From: Sipunculus nudus
Taxonomy: Eukaryota; Annelida; Sipuncula; Golfingiida; Sipunculidae
Direction of reading: 5' to 3'
DNA length: 64,000 nucleotides
NCBI GenBank assembly: GCA_026874595.1
Contig: CM049322.1
Span: 5,381,900-5,445,899 of the forward strand
Shown in pieces: positions 24,843 through 38,700 of the stretch (positions are counted from its first letter, which is position 1; every line of letters begins with the position of its first letter). Under the pieces are notes generated by a model. It had not been told where the DNA came from. It did not search any database and was given only the letters and a program-made list of their open reading frames with translations. The position numbers were made by a program, and so were the translations under genes.

Positions 24843-25445
24843 AGATGCCTATCGGTTTATTGGCTTTGATTTCTTTAATAGTTTATGCTAAATTCAGAAC
24901 AGTAATAGATAAGATATATATGAAAAATATATGTGCTTTGGTGTAAATGTCATATACATATGAATAGACATATAATTTTCATGACACAGTGGCCAATAGT
25001 TTGAAAACTAATATGACTTATTATGAGGTTTTTCCTTTGGTAGAATAATAATATACACTATTCGACCAATTAAAAGAGTGTAACACATGCCATCTCAGAC
25101 GGTTTGCTCAATGTCCTAGTAGGCTTCGCAAGTTAAACAGTATCTGAGATGTGAAATGGGTAAGTCTGCCACCTGAACATGAAAAAATGGACCTGGCCCT
25201 CAAAGCTGAGTCTTGTTAGCTATCAAAATAATCAATTATTACACAAACAACTGTAGTGGTACACACTAACAAGCAATCACCGACAGTGGTACACACTAAC
25301 ACACACTCACCTGTAGCGGTGCACATTAACACAATCACCTGTAGTTGTACACACTAACACACAATAAACTGCAGAGGTACACACTAACACACAATCACCT
25401 GTAGCTGTATACACTAACACACAAACTACTGCTGATTCCCATTAA

Positions 25446-25953
25446 AGGGACATAATCCGGAGCAATATTATGCCTATTCTTTCATACCATCGGTTCAATC
25501 TTGCTTTCTAAAAAAGTTAACCAGCAAACCCATCCAAACACACAGTCTCAGTATCTTGCATACTGCTGTTTAACACATTGTTATTGCTCTGGGTGTTTGT
25601 AAACACAGTCCAAGTTTGTCTGTATACCATAACAAGGCCGTGTAACCGGAGGTCCGATTATGAGCCGCAACACCGATGTTTCAGCCAGCAGGAACATGTA
25701 TTACACTTAGGGGACCAATTCTGTTAGAGCGTCCCCTGATTTGCAGGTGTTGTGGGTCAGCAATGCACAGACTTCTACACGCTGTGTTTATGTTTACACC
25801 AGCGATCGCGCCCGGTCCACTGTTTTTAACATTCTTTTACAGGAGTAAGCAAACGGTTTCAGGGCAATTCGTTGGCAGGTACTAATATATTTTAAAGGGG
25901 AAGAAGCTATTTTTCGTGTTAATACATCATGCTTTATAGGTGATTGGGCCCCT
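25446..25953. mobile_element. MITE-like insertion flanked by TTAA
   Basis: In copy A, TTAA (25442-25445) precedes the insert and TTAA (25954-25957) follows it. Copy B has a single TTAA (33094-33097) with exactly matching flanks on both sides. The ends form imperfect inverted repeats (AGGGACATAATCC against AGGGGCCCAATCA). It is 508 bases long and non-coding. TTAA target duplication is the hallmark of piggyBac-type transposition, so this is probably a non-autonomous element of that kind. Precise excision from copy B is an alternative. Confidence 0.65.
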
Positions 25954-26189
25954 TTAAAAAAACATTGTTTCACTTCGAGACTACCTAACAAAAAAACACT
26001 GATGATATTGATCAAATTTAATAGAACCATTCCTCTCTAATTTCCTATGTACATGTATACCAGAAAATAGGTCAGTATATATGTTTATTTTCTTGAAGTT
26101 ATTGGCCCGAACATTATACACTTTTTTAAATATCTGAAAAAGTGTTTTTACTCACTGATCATTAGATTTGTTGAAGCTATAAAGACTTT

Positions 26190-26290
26190 TTAGCTCAGCT
26201 GACTGTTAGTTAAGTGAGCTTTTGTGATCTGTCAGCTTGCAGCTTCCGTCCGTCTGTCTGTCTGTCAGTCTGTCTGTTAGACTGGTACAT
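26190..26290 (+). repeat. Dispersed-element terminus with (GTCC/GTCT)n
   Basis: TTTTTAGCTCAGCTGACTG followed by GTCCGTCTGTCTG repeats is the reverse-complement counterpart of the terminus at about 24763-24842. The same end recurs in copy B at about 33326-33415. The two orientations suggest separate insertions of one repeat family. Confidence 0.55.
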
Positions 26291-27590
26291 TTTGCCACAA
26301 ATGGCCCAGAAACCTGTTACTGAATATCCCCAGGAGCCCAATACAAAATCTCCTTAGAAATCTGATTTTAGGGCACTATGACCTATATGCTTTGAGCTAT
26401 GGGGCTCGTAAGTATCCCCCAGGAATTATTAAAAATTTTATACAAAACCTCCAGTATCTTAACAATCCATGCATGTATTGCTTTGAATCTTGGCTTGAAT
26501 GTTGACATGGCTAGGGTTGTCAGTTCCCGAAAATTGGTGTTGCCACATGCATTCTTTTTAGGGCCCCACTTGAGTAAGCAGATGCTCTAGGGTTACCACC
26601 CTGTATTTCCATCAGTTTGTCTTCCTGTTTGTCCGTCATATTTGTTTCCTGATGATAATTGCACTTTGCATTGACATATGGATTTCACACTTGACTTACA
26701 TATGGCCAAGAATCCTATCGATTTACGGGTAATGAGGTCATAGATCAAGTTTAACCGACCCACTTATTTAGAAAGATGGTGGATGCATTTAAAGGAAACT
26801 TTACATCTTAAACCTTCCATCCTGCACACTTAGGTGACCTGGAAATAGTAGATGGAACTGGTTGATTTGGGGATCACAAGGTCTAAGTCAAAGTGGCCAT
26901 ATGTCCACATGTTTTTCTGAATGATAACTCCAGTTTTTGGAGTAACATTGGTTTCAAACTTGATTTATATAAGGCCACCAATAAAGTAAGAACCCTTTTT
27001 TGGGTCATGAAATCAAAGGTCAAGGTCACTGGGTAGAAGGCGTTCAGTTTTATGTCAACTTTCAGTCTGAATCAGGATCCTGATCAAGGTTTGGAACAGT
27101 CAGAATCACTATTGGGATTTTGTCTGAACGTTGTACAAACGTTCTCATATTCAGTTTTAGCTGATCGCCATGACCCAAAGGTCCATTGTTTCACCATGCC
27201 CTATCTACAGGTATAACGTGCCAACTTTAGCCAGGTACCTTCTGTACACATATTAATATAACCAGTACTCAACGTGTACATACGCTGAGGTACACTTTAA
27301 TATAACCTGAGAAGTGTAACAGAAAGTTCCTGTTGTCCAGTCAGAGTCACGTGGAGGCAGGTGGCATTCTGACCACCTACTTTAATTATCAAATATTATC
27401 TAATCTTGATATTTCCTCAAAGATATTGCTTATAATATCAGTCTTTTGTCATTTTTGGTCTAACATTTTGTTATCATTGATGAACTTTGATTGTTATTTT
27501 ACATGGACACTGATTAAATTATCATTTCAGTCAAGCTGTAACTCAAAAGGCTACACGTATATGACAGCAAAATCTGTTGCTGCCTGACTG

Positions 27591-28739
27591 AATGAAGATG
27601 TAGTAAGCAAGCCAAGGACTACAGTTAGAAGGGTCTTAGACCCGTTCCCTGGACGCTCCCTAAATGCAGATTTTTGATTGGGGCTGTGGACGTAGACGCC
27701 ATCAGGCCAAACAGAGATTCGTTTCAGCCACCAGCGTGCCGGGGGGGGGGGGGGGGGGAGCAGTAAGAGAAGTTGGTGAGGAGACCGTATTCTGTTAACC
27801 AATAAAATAAGTCAGAACAACTTATTGGATTGGTAAGTAATTTATTATTGCGTTGGTTAAGCTAAAAATATCTTCGTTAAAACAAACAAAATTGTCTTAA
27901 CCTATTAAATTGGTTACGTAATTAACCAATCTGATTTTTAGTATACTTCTTATCCTCTGTCTGTTTTTTTTTTTCTCTTTCATGTGTACTTTTCAAATTT
28001 TGCTTCACACTGAAATTTCCTGTCTTAACCTGATGTGATTGTTTGTACTGATTTTGGAGGGAAAAACAGCCATATATGCCTAATATGGAAAACGTGATTT
28101 GTTAGCTCTTGTAAAGTTATGAAGATCTGTACGAAGGAGCTCAATTAAGAATAACAATCAGCAGATGGAGCATGTTCATAGAACACTTTGGATTAATTAT
28201 AACATACAATCATTTGATGAAAGACAGGGAGGACCAACAGAGGCTATTTTTGTTACAACCATCAGTAAGTTTTAAATGCAAAGCTCAGACTTCAAAAGTT
28301 GTCAAAAAGAACATGTTAAAATCACAAAAATGCAAATTTCTAACCATAAATGATATCTTCTTTCCCATTGGGTTTTAATTATGTATAAAATCATGATGAA
28401 CCTTTTGCTTTTTCAAAAATTGCCTGATGTATTGTTATATTTCATATGTATTTCCATGTATTTAAATATTACATCAGACCATGCATTTCCTTTATATATT
28501 ATTTGAAATATTTTTTTGTTTTGTTTTATAACCTTGTTGTTCAGTATTTCACCACACTGGGTCTTTGACAGGCATTCCGTTAATATTATAAATGAATGTA
28601 GTACATGAAGCAAACCTATATGATTTAAATCATATAACATGGGAAATTTAGCAAGATTTTTAAAACCACACAGTTATTTCTACTATTATAATACTGCAAA
28701 TAAGCAGGAGACCAAATTAAAACAATACCATTTGCATAG
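27591..28739. other. No supported gene; poly(G) tract and two small hairpins
   Basis: An 18-base G run lies at 27741-27758. Two palindromic blocks follow: one built on CCAAT/AATAAGT (about 27799-27833) and one on ATTGGTTA/TAACCAAT (about 27908-27929). The rest is AT-rich without coding signal. Confidence 0.45.
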
Positions 28740-29220
28740 GCCAAATACGCTGCATCGCTACATTTTCCATCCTCCATATTTCATATCTCCATATTTCTAT
28801 CCTCCATATCGCTCCTTTTATCCATCCAGCCTACATTAGCGTATTGTTTTCATGCTGAAGGCCCAGATCCTGCTGTGTATGCTGCAAGCATACCGCTCAG
28901 CTAATTAAAATATTTGAACCACTTTCATACTGTTTTCATAATGCTGACCTGCTGCTTGGTGCCCGTGCTGCAAGCACACTGCTCATTTAAATATTTGAAG
29001 CATTGTTTCATACTGTTTTCATACAACTTTCCTGCTGCTCTTATGCTCACTATCTATGCTCTCCACTGCAGCTTTAATGCTTTCCTACTTCTCTGACAGC
29101 ACTATCTACTGCTTTCCTGCAGCATCTTTATACTGCTTTCCTACAGTTTTTATGCTGCAAACTGTTTATTTTTTTTAATACAGTTGCCCTACTGTTTTAT
29201 GGTTAAGGATGTTTCAGACA
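28740..29220 (+). repeat. Degenerate short tandem repeats
   Basis: CCTCCATAT-type units (about 28770-28815) are followed by recurring CATACTGTTTTCAT, GCTGCAAGCA and CTGCTTTCCT blocks to about 29215. They look like old, diverged tandem repeats of low complexity. Confidence 0.5.
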
Positions 29221-32204
29221 TTTTCTTAAGGCCTTAACCTCATCCCTTTTACGGACCTTAAGTACAACGTCTTTATATCCTCCAATTTTTTTAAGTCTCA
29301 TGTCCATATTAGTTATTATATATGCACAATAAGCACTTGGATTGATGAAAGTCACTATGAGGAATTTTTAATATCATTTATTATTTGAATCTGGTCAATT
29401 TTATGTTTCTTTGAATTGTGTGTATTTTTGATGTAATATATAGAGTTCTTATTCGTACATAATTGTCTGTGATATTTGTATTTTTGTTTATTTCTTCATT
29501 GGTCAGTTTATGGTGTTCTGTATATAACACAATAAGTGTCAACATAAACGATGTAATCTTGTAACCTGATTCTTAACCCTCGAATAAGGTGACTATAATT
29601 CTGCATAGTAGACTGTAATTATAATGGAAGTAAGCATGGCAACAATAGTACTCTGATTTGACATGGATGACAACTTTGTAGTATAGTCAAGATTTACCAC
29701 ATTTTGCTTGCTGTGTTTAAACAATGCAGCCGAAAAATAAAATATCTATGGGGGAAGTTTGATATAAATGGATGCCATGGAACACTTCAGAACATACATA
29801 TTTAGGATTCACATACATAACACGACAAGCAAAACAAAATAATGAGAAAAGCATTCCTTCAGTATTATTACAACAGTAGTAAACAAAGACGATGAACTTC
29901 AAGCCTTTGCATGGTAAAATAGTACGAAAATGCTCAGTCAGTCTGATTTACAGGTAGCACTGCATGTAAATGCAACTGCAAATGCAATATATTTCTAGTG
30001 CATATATGAATTTCCAGTGGAACCCAACCCTGGTACTCTGTGTATCACAAGCGAGCATGTGAATACAAGTAGGTATGTTCATCCTCATGAAAAGGACGAT
30101 ATGACTGGCAAAATCTGTGGTTGCCTTCATTTCAGCAAGCATTACGTGCTTTTCAACTTTGCATTCTTTCGCACTGGTTCATATATATGTCTGTTCCCAA
30201 ACTTGAAAAAATTAAAGAGAGTGTAGACATCAGTTTATGATTTACCTATACAATGTATGTTCAAATAATCATACAATTTTAAATATCAAACACATAGATT
30301 TCAGATGAACAGTTATATAAATGATCAATTCTCATATGTAATATATTAATGTTGACTAGGCTTCGATTATGGTGTATCAAATTCTTGAAGGTCTTATTTT
30401 TGCAATAATTTGGAACCATTGCAAACTCCAAGGCAACCAAAGTATATAAAGATATGTCTAGGCAGCTGACAGCTAGGTTTGATGCCCAGACTTTCTACAG
30501 TGTAGACCTTGCATAGAAAAGAATGCTATGACTATTTTCACTGGTTTCAACTCTTATAACAACTATTTACTTATATAATGTATATAGTTAGGCCCACATC
30601 CTTTTTATATGTCTGTCATTTAGGATAATCATCTTCAATTTATCTTCTTTTTATTTAATTGTGAAGTCCTAAATTTGCCATTGTTTCTTATTCTATGCTT
30701 GTTTTGATAATAAACACGATATCATGAGAACATGAGAACATTAATAGACATTATTACATTGAATTCAGGTTTAGCGTGACATTCCTAATGTTCATTGATG
30801 ATGCATATTATGACTGTCAAATTTTGCACCTGTCTCTCCACACTTCTGCTATCCAGTTCTATGGGACAAAATCTCACATCACACCAAATACACCACAGAA
30901 GCAAGGTTTCTAAAATGTGGCGTTTGGTCCTGGAATGCATGTCACAAGCCTGCTCAGAAACAGGAATGACAGTTTTCACGAAGGAAGGTTTTAACCAGAG
31001 GCAAAAAACTGGTCAAAACTGCCATGCTAAAGCAGGTTTGAGGCAACAAAAATTGTGTTTTTTTAAGATCTTCACATTATAAAATCGCCAAATTAATTAC
31101 TATGGTAGATGCAGTCATAATTGTTTCCTGGGCTCAATTAAAGTATCATTGGAAAGGCCATGCTTGATTAAATTATTTACTATTTATTAGGGTTATTTTA
31201 TCATATGACCCACTGTGGAAATATCCAACTACGGTTTCATATTAATTAGAGTTGATCTTCACGTTTACTTTTATAGATATGACCAGGATGATACAATCAG
31301 AGCCCCTGTGCTGGATGGACACTATTTATTTAATTTTTATCAACCTTTATTGATTGAGTGATGAAGTCAGGATCAAAATATGGAAATAAAAATTATGCAG
31401 CCCTCTTGGTAGGACATGACCCTAAGTGATTATAAATATTATGTGCTTTTTTACATTTTTCATTTTCATAGTGTATATGCATCATTATTTTTGAAAATGC
31501 GTATGTTTAATTGATATTACAAATTTATCACGGAATATAAACCAATGAAATAAAGAATGAGTGGAAATTCTGGTTATCAGAGACTTTAAAAGAAATTATC
31601 ACAATTTTGTTTTAAAACTTACATAAAAAACATGTGAAGTATACATAAAGAACTGTGTTTTTATACGCCCGCCTGTGACGGAATCTGTTGAGGTATACCC
31701 ACCGCTCATCCGTTCATTAACTAATAGTGTTGCTGCATTAACTTACTAGGCTTTAAATGGATTTTCACGAAACTCATTTTAACTACCAACAGATAGATTT
31801 TCTCATCAAAGTCTGATTATGGGCAAAATCTATGGATTATTTAATAAGGTCAGTGGTCAATTGGCTGTTTCATGGTGTTTCCGTGTTAATGTGCAAGGAA
31901 TATCATGGATTTTGCTAAAACTCATCAGAAATTTTAATCAATTTAATTTCTCACCTAATTTCTATTTCAAGCAAAACCCACATGTATTTTATGAGGTCAG
32001 AGTCCACCGAACTTTAAAGCACCATGGTGACTTACCAAAATCCTATAGATCTTGATTACACTCATTATAGAATTTGAGTTTCTCACCTCATATAATATCT
32101 CGGCAAAATTCATGCCTATTTAATGAGGTCAGAGGTCAACACAATTTTGTGGCACCACCAAGACTTACCAAAAATCTGATAAATGTTCATATTACAAATG
32201 GAGC
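29221..32204. other. No supported gene
   Basis: Three kilobases of AT-rich sequence. A piece starting TTATACGCCCGCCTGTGACG (about 31661), followed by two TTTAATAAGGTCAG/TTTAATGAGGTCAG-like blocks, suggests fragments of a dispersed repeat. A short plus-strand open stretch at 30795-31082 has no domain or context support. Confidence 0.4.
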
Positions 32205-33085
32205 ATATTAATACTCACCTGTAGCGATACACACTAACTCACATTCACCTGTTGTTGCACACACTAACACAGACTCATCTGTAGTGGTACACACTAACCT
32301 TTAGCTTCAAACTAACTCACCTGTAGTGATACACACTAACACACACTCACCTGTTGTGGTACACACTAACACTCACATGTTGTGGTACATGCTCACCTGT
32401 CACTAGTAGTACACACTAACCTGTAGCTGTACATACTAACACACACTAACCTTTAGCTTCAAACTAACTCACCTGTAGTGATACACACTAAAACACACTC
32501 ACCTGTTGTGGTACACACTAACACGCACTCACCTGTAGTGGTACACAGTAACACACACTCACCTCTAGTGGTACACACTAACACACACTCACCTCTAGTG
32601 GTACACACTAACACACACTCACCTCTAGTGGTACACAGTAACACACACTCACCTGTAGCAGTACACACTAACACACACTCACCTGTAGTATAACACACTA
32701 AAACACACTCACCTGTTGTGGTAAACACTAAACCGCACTCACATGTAGTGGTTCACACTAACTTGTAGTTGTACACACTAACACACACTCACCTGTAGTC
32801 GTACATACCAACACACATCTGTCACTAGTGGTACACACTAACATACACTCAACTGTAGCTGTACACACTACCACACACTCACCTGTAGCTGTACACAATA
32901 ACAGAAACAACTGTAGTGGTACACACTAACAAGCAATCACCGACAGTGGTACACACTAACACACACTCACTTGTAGTGGTGCACACTAATACAATCACCT
33001 GTAGTTGTACACACTAACACACAATAAACTGCAGAGGTACACACTATCACCTGTAGCTGTATACACTAACACACATACTACTGCT
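32205..33085 (+). repeat. Minisatellite, unit about 30 bp
   Basis: Imperfect repeats of a unit close to ACACACTCACCTGTAGTGG followed by TACACACTAAC, with variable length and some 20- to 25-bp variants. Because 30 is divisible by three, an artefactual open frame runs through part of it. A shorter stretch of the same repeat opens segmental copy A (25245-25435). Confidence 0.9.
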
Positions 33086-34672
33086 GATTCCCATTAAAAA
33101 AACATTGTTTCACTTCGAGACTACCTAATATAAAAAAACACTGATGATATTGATCATATTTAATAGAACCACTCCTCTCTAATTTCCTGTGTACATGTTT
33201 ACTAGAAAATAGGTCAGTACATATGTTTATTTTCTTGAAGTTATTGGCCCGAACATAATACACTTTTTTTTAAAATCTGAAGTGTTTTTATTCACTGATT
33301 ATTAGATTTGTTGAAGCTATAAAGACTTTTTAGCTCAGCTGACTGTTAGTTAACGGAGCTTTCGTGATCGGTCAGCTTGCAGCTTCCGTCTGTCGGCCTG
33401 TCTGTTAGACTGGCACATTTTGACACCAATGGCCCAGAAACCTGTTACTGAATATCCCCAGGAGCTCAATACAAAATCTCCTTGGAAATCCGAGTTTAGG
33501 TCCCTATGACCTATATGCTTTGAGCTATGGGGCTCGTAAGTATCCCCCCGGAATTATTAAAAATTTTATACAAAACCTCCAGTATCTTAACAATCCATGC
33601 ATGTATTGCTTTGAATCTTGGCTTGAATGTTGTCAGTTCCCGAAAATTGGTGTTGCCACATGCATCCTTTTTAGGGCCCCACTTGAGTAAGCAGATGTCC
33701 TAGGGTTATCACCCTGTATTTCCATCTGTTTGTCTTCCTGTTTGTCCGTCATATTTGTTTCCTGATGATAATTGCACTTTGCATTGACATATGGATTTCA
33801 CACTTGACTTACATATGGCCAAGACTCCTATCGATTTTGGGGTCATGAGGTCATAGATCAAGTTTAACCGACCCAGTTATTTAGAAAGATGGTGGATGCA
33901 TTTAAGGCAAACTTTACATCCAAAACCTTCCATCTTGCACACTTAGGTGACTAGCAATAAGTAGATGGACCTGGTTGATTTGGGGATCACAAGGTCTAAG
34001 TCAAAGTGGCCATATGTCCACATGTTTTTCTGAATGATAACTCCAGTTTTTGGAGTAACATTGGTTTCAAACTTGATTTATATAAGGCCCACCAATCAAG
34101 TAAGAACCCTTTTTGGGTCATGAGGTCAAAGGTCAAAGTCACTGGGTAGAAGGCGTTCAGTTATATGTCAACTTTCAGTCTGAATCAGGATCCAGATCAA
34201 GGTTTGGAACAGTCAGAATCACTATTTGGATTTGTTCTGAACGTTGTACAAATATTCTCATATTCAGTTTGAGCTGATCGCCATGACCCATGCCCTGTCT
34301 ACAGGTATAACGTGCCAACTTTAGCCAGGTACCTTCTGTACACATATTAATACAACCAGTACTCAACGTGTACAAATGTTGATGTACACAAATTACCTGA
34401 GAAGTGTAACAGAAAGTTCCTGTTGCCCAGTCAGAGCCACGTGGAGGCAGCTGGCATTCTGACCACCTACTTTAATTATCAAATATTATCTAATCTAGAT
34501 ATTTCCTCAAAGATATTGCTTATAAAATCATTCCTTTGTCATTTTTGGTCTAAAATATTAGTTATCATTGATAAACTTTGATTGTTATTTTACATGGACA
34601 CTGATTAAATTATGATTTCAGTCAAGCTGTAAATCAAAAGGGCTATACTTTTAAGACAGACAAACCTGCTGC
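32905..34672 (+). repeat. Segmental duplication, copy B (empty MITE site)
   Basis: Second copy of 25245-27590. It lacks the 508-base TTAA-flanked insert and differs by small substitutions and indels. It leads directly into the first monomer of the tandem array, so the array boundary and the duplication boundary nearly coincide. Confidence 0.85.
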
Positions 34673-35740
34673 GGCAGAACAAAATTTTGTTTGGGCATAC
34701 TGAAAATGTTCACATTGCATGCTCATCATCACACCAACAGAAGCCCTTCACAGAAACAAGTCTATACTGTACAATTAAGAATAAGACATCTTTAAAACTA
34801 AATTATTCTGTTCAAAGAAACACTGTTTTACCTTTCTAGTCGCAAAATAAACCTCATCCTGACAGTCGTATACATATGAGACTTGTGTATTCTTGCGTAC
34901 AACAAAGTTCACTTCCAATCTGTGTTTTGTCACCAGAACCATTTTCCCGCTTTGGCTCAAAGTTTAACGTGCTTCATACACAGCATCAATTTTATACTTT
35001 CCAGGATCAATTCCTCTCTATTAGCCAGAAGTGAACTCCTGCAACGGCAAAAAACAGACCCCTCAATAGCGAGAAGCCAGCCCTCTCCCAACAGGAAGTT
35101 AACTTCTGTTAAAAGCAAAGCAAATGACTGTTCCAATATCAACAATTTTTCCATATTAGGTAGAAGTGAACTCCTGCATTGGCAAAAAAAAAAAAAACAG
35201 ACCCCTCAATAGCGAGAAGCAACCCCTCTACCAACGGGAAGTTAACTTCTAGTAGGACCAAATGACTCGTGGTCAAGGACACTATATCGAAACACAGTCC
35301 TGGATTTCAGTGTAAAACCAATGCTGGTTTCTAGTTTATATTATGTTACATTTTCTTTGGGCATGCTCAAAATGTTCACATTGCATGCTCATCATCAAAA
35401 TTAAAGAGAACAGCAATCCCTCTGTACTGACTGGAAGTTATTTCTTGTACAAGCAAGAGGTACATCCTGCCAATAGCAAGATTGCAGCTTTCTCCTGACC
35501 ACACCAACAGAAACAAGTCTATACTGAACAATCAAGAATAAGATATCTATAAAACTAAATTATTCTTTTCAAGGAAACACTGTTTAACCTTTCTAGTCGC
35601 AAAATAAACCTCATCCTGATAGTCGTATAGATATGCGACTTGTGTATCCTTGCGTACAACAAAGTTCACTTCCAATCTGTGTTTTGTCACCAGAACCATT
35701 TTCCCGCTTGGGCTCAAAGTTTAACAGTGCTTCATACACA

Positions 35741-38700
35741 GCATCAATTTTATACTTTCCAGGATAAATTCCTCTCTACTAGCCAGAAGTGAACTCCTGC
35801 AACGGCAAAAAACAGACCCCTCAATAGCGAGAAGCCAGCCCTCTCCCAACAGGAAGTTAACTTCTGTCAAAAGAAATGCAAATGACTGTTCCAATATCAA
35901 CAATCTTTCCATATTAGGTAGAAGTGAACTCCTGCAACGGCAAAAAACAGACCCCTCAATAGCGAGAAGCAAGCACTCTACCAACAGGAAGTTAACTTCT
36001 AGTAGGAGCAAATGACTCGTGGTCAAGGACACTATATCAAAACACACTCCTGGATTTCAGTGTAAAACCAATGCTGGTTTCTAGTTTATATTATGTTAAA
36101 ATTTTCTTTGGGCATGCTCATCATCAAAATCAAAGAGAACAGCAATTCTTCTGTACTGACTGGAAGTTATTTCTTGTACAAGCAAGAGGTACATTCTGCC
36201 AATAGCAAGATTGCAGCTTTCTCCTGACCACACCAACAGAAACAAGTCTATACTGTACAATCAAGAATAAGATATTTATAAAACTAAACTATTCTCTTCA
36301 AGGAAACACTGTTTAACCCTTCTAGTCGCAAAATAAACCTCATCCTGATAGTCGTATACATATGAGACTTGTGTATTCTTGCGTACAACAAAGTTCCCTT
36401 CCAATCTTTTTTTTGTCACCAGAACCATCTCCCGCTTGGGCTCAAACTTTAACGTTGCTTCATACACAGCATCAATTTTATACTTTCCAGGATCAATTCC
36501 TCTCTACTAACCAGAAGTGAACTCCTGCAACGGCAAAAAACAGACCCCTCAATAGCGAGAAGCCAGCCCTCTCCCAACAGGAAGTTAACTTCTGTTAAAA
36601 GCAAAGCAAATGACTGTTCCAATATCAACAATTTTTCCATATTAGGTAGAAGTGAACTCCTGCAACGGCAAAAAACAGACCCCTCATTGGCGAGAAGCAA
36701 GCCCTCTACCAACAGGAAGTTAACTTCTAGTAGGAGCAAATGACTCGTGGTCAAGGACACTATATCGAAACCACACTCCTGGATTTCAGTGTAAAACCAA
36801 TGCTGGTTTCTAGTTTATATTATGTTAAAATTTTCTTTGGGCATGCTCAAAATGTTCACATTGCATGCTCATCATCAAGATTAAAGAGAACAGCAATCCC
36901 TCTGTACTGACTGGAAGTTATTTCTTGTACAAGCAAGAGGTACAACCTGCCAATAGCACGATTGCAGCTTTCCCCTGACCACACCAACATAAACCCTTCA
37001 CAGAAACAAGTCTATACTGTACAATCAAAAATAAGACATCTATAAAATTAAATTATTCTCTTCAAGGAAACACTCTTTAACCTTTCTAGTCGCAAAATAA
37101 ACCTCATTCTGATAGTCGTATACATATGAGACTTGTGTATTCTTGCGTACAACAAAGTTCACTTCCAATCTGTGTTTTGTCACCAGAACCATTTTCCCGC
37201 TTGGGCTCAAAGTTTAACAGTGCTTCATACACAGCATCAATTTTATACTTTCCAGGATAAATTCCTCTCTACTAGCCAGAAGTGAACTCCTGCAACGGCA
37301 AAAAACAGACCCCTCAATAGCGAGAAGCCAGCCCTCTCCCAACAGGAAGTTAACTTCTGTCAAAAGAAAAGCAAATGACTGTTCCAATATCAACAATCTT
37401 TCCATATTAGGTAGAAGTGAACTCCTGCAACGGCAAAAAACAGACCCCTCAATAGCGAGAAGCAAGCACTCTACCAACAGGAAGTTAACTTCTAGTAGGA
37501 GCAAATGACTCGTGGTAAAGGACACTATATCAAAACACACTCCTGGATTTCAGTGTAAAACCAATGCTGGTTTCTAGTTTATATTATGTTAAAATTTTCT
37601 TTGGGCATGCTCATCATCAAAATCAAAGAGAACAGCAATTCTTCTGTACTGACTGGAAGTTATTTCTTGTACAAGCAAGAGGTACATTCTGCCAATAGCA
37701 AGATTGCAGCTTTCTCCTGACCACACCAACAGAAACAAGGCTATACTGTACAATCAAGAATAAGATATCTATAAAACTAAACTATTCTCTTCAAGGAAAC
37801 ACTGTTTAACCTTTTTAGTCGCAAAATAAACCTCATCCTGATAGTCGTATACATATGAGACTTGTGTATTCTTGCGTACAACAAAGTTCACTTCCAATCT
37901 GTGTTTTGTCACCAGAACCATTTTCACGCTTGGGCTCAAAGTTTAACGGTGCTTCGTACACAGCATCAATTTTTTACTTTCCAGGATCAATTCCTCTCAA
38001 GTAGCCAGAAGTAAACTCCTGCAACGGCAAAAAAACAGACCCCTCAATAGCGAGAAGCCAGCCCTCTCCCAACAGGAAGTAAACTTCTGTTAAAAGCAAA
38101 GGAAATGACTGTATCAATATCAACAATTTTTCCATATTAGGTAGAAGTGAACTCCTGCAACGGCAAAAAACAGACCCCTTAATAGCGAGAAGCAAGCCCT
38201 CTCCCAACAGGAAGTTAACTTCTAGTAGGAGCAAATGACTCGTGGTCAAGGACACTATATCGAAACACACTCCTGGATTTCAGTGTAAAACCAATGCTGG
38301 TTTCTAGTTTATATTATGTTAAAATTTTCTTTGGGCATGCTCATCATCAACATTAAAGAGAACAGCAATCCCTCTGTGCTGACTGGAAGTTATTTCTTGT
38401 ACAAGCAAGAGGTACATTCTGACAATAGCAAGATTGCAGCTTTCTCCTGACCACACCAACAGAAACAAGTCTATACTGTACAATCAAGAATAAGATATCT
38501 ATAAAACTAAACTATTCTCTTCAAGGAAACACTGTTTAACCTTTCTAGTCGCAAAATAAACCTCATCCTGATAGTCGTATACATATGAGACTTGTGTATT
38601 CTGGCGTACAAAAAAGTTAACTTCCAATCCGTGTTTTGTCCCAGAACTATTTTCCCGCTTGGGCTCAAAGTTTAACGGTGCTTCATATACAGCATCAATT

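Larger units (their letters stand above)
25245..27590 (+). repeat. Segmental duplication, copy A
   Basis: It is highly similar to 32905-34672 in the same orientation, starting in minisatellite sequence (CAACTGTAGTGGTACACAC) and ending near TTTCAGTCAAGCTGTAA. Shared landmarks include TTAGCTCAGCTGACTG, GTTTGTCCGTCATATTTG and the GAGAAGTGTAACAGAAAGTT block. Copy A carries a 0.5 kb insertion at 25446-25953 that copy B lacks, and a few small indels elsewhere. No gene is visible in either copy. Confidence 0.85.

Noticed and set aside
25794-26030. EVKQCFF-like peptide shared between the segmental duplication and the array monomer frame (KVKQCFF)
   Set aside because: The underlying DNA similarity is short and patchy, so common origin of the two repeats is not supported.
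32459-32728. Periodic reading frames through the minisatellite on both strands
   Set aside because: The 30-bp unit is divisible by three, so open frames on both strands are automatic. There is no start context or other coding signal.
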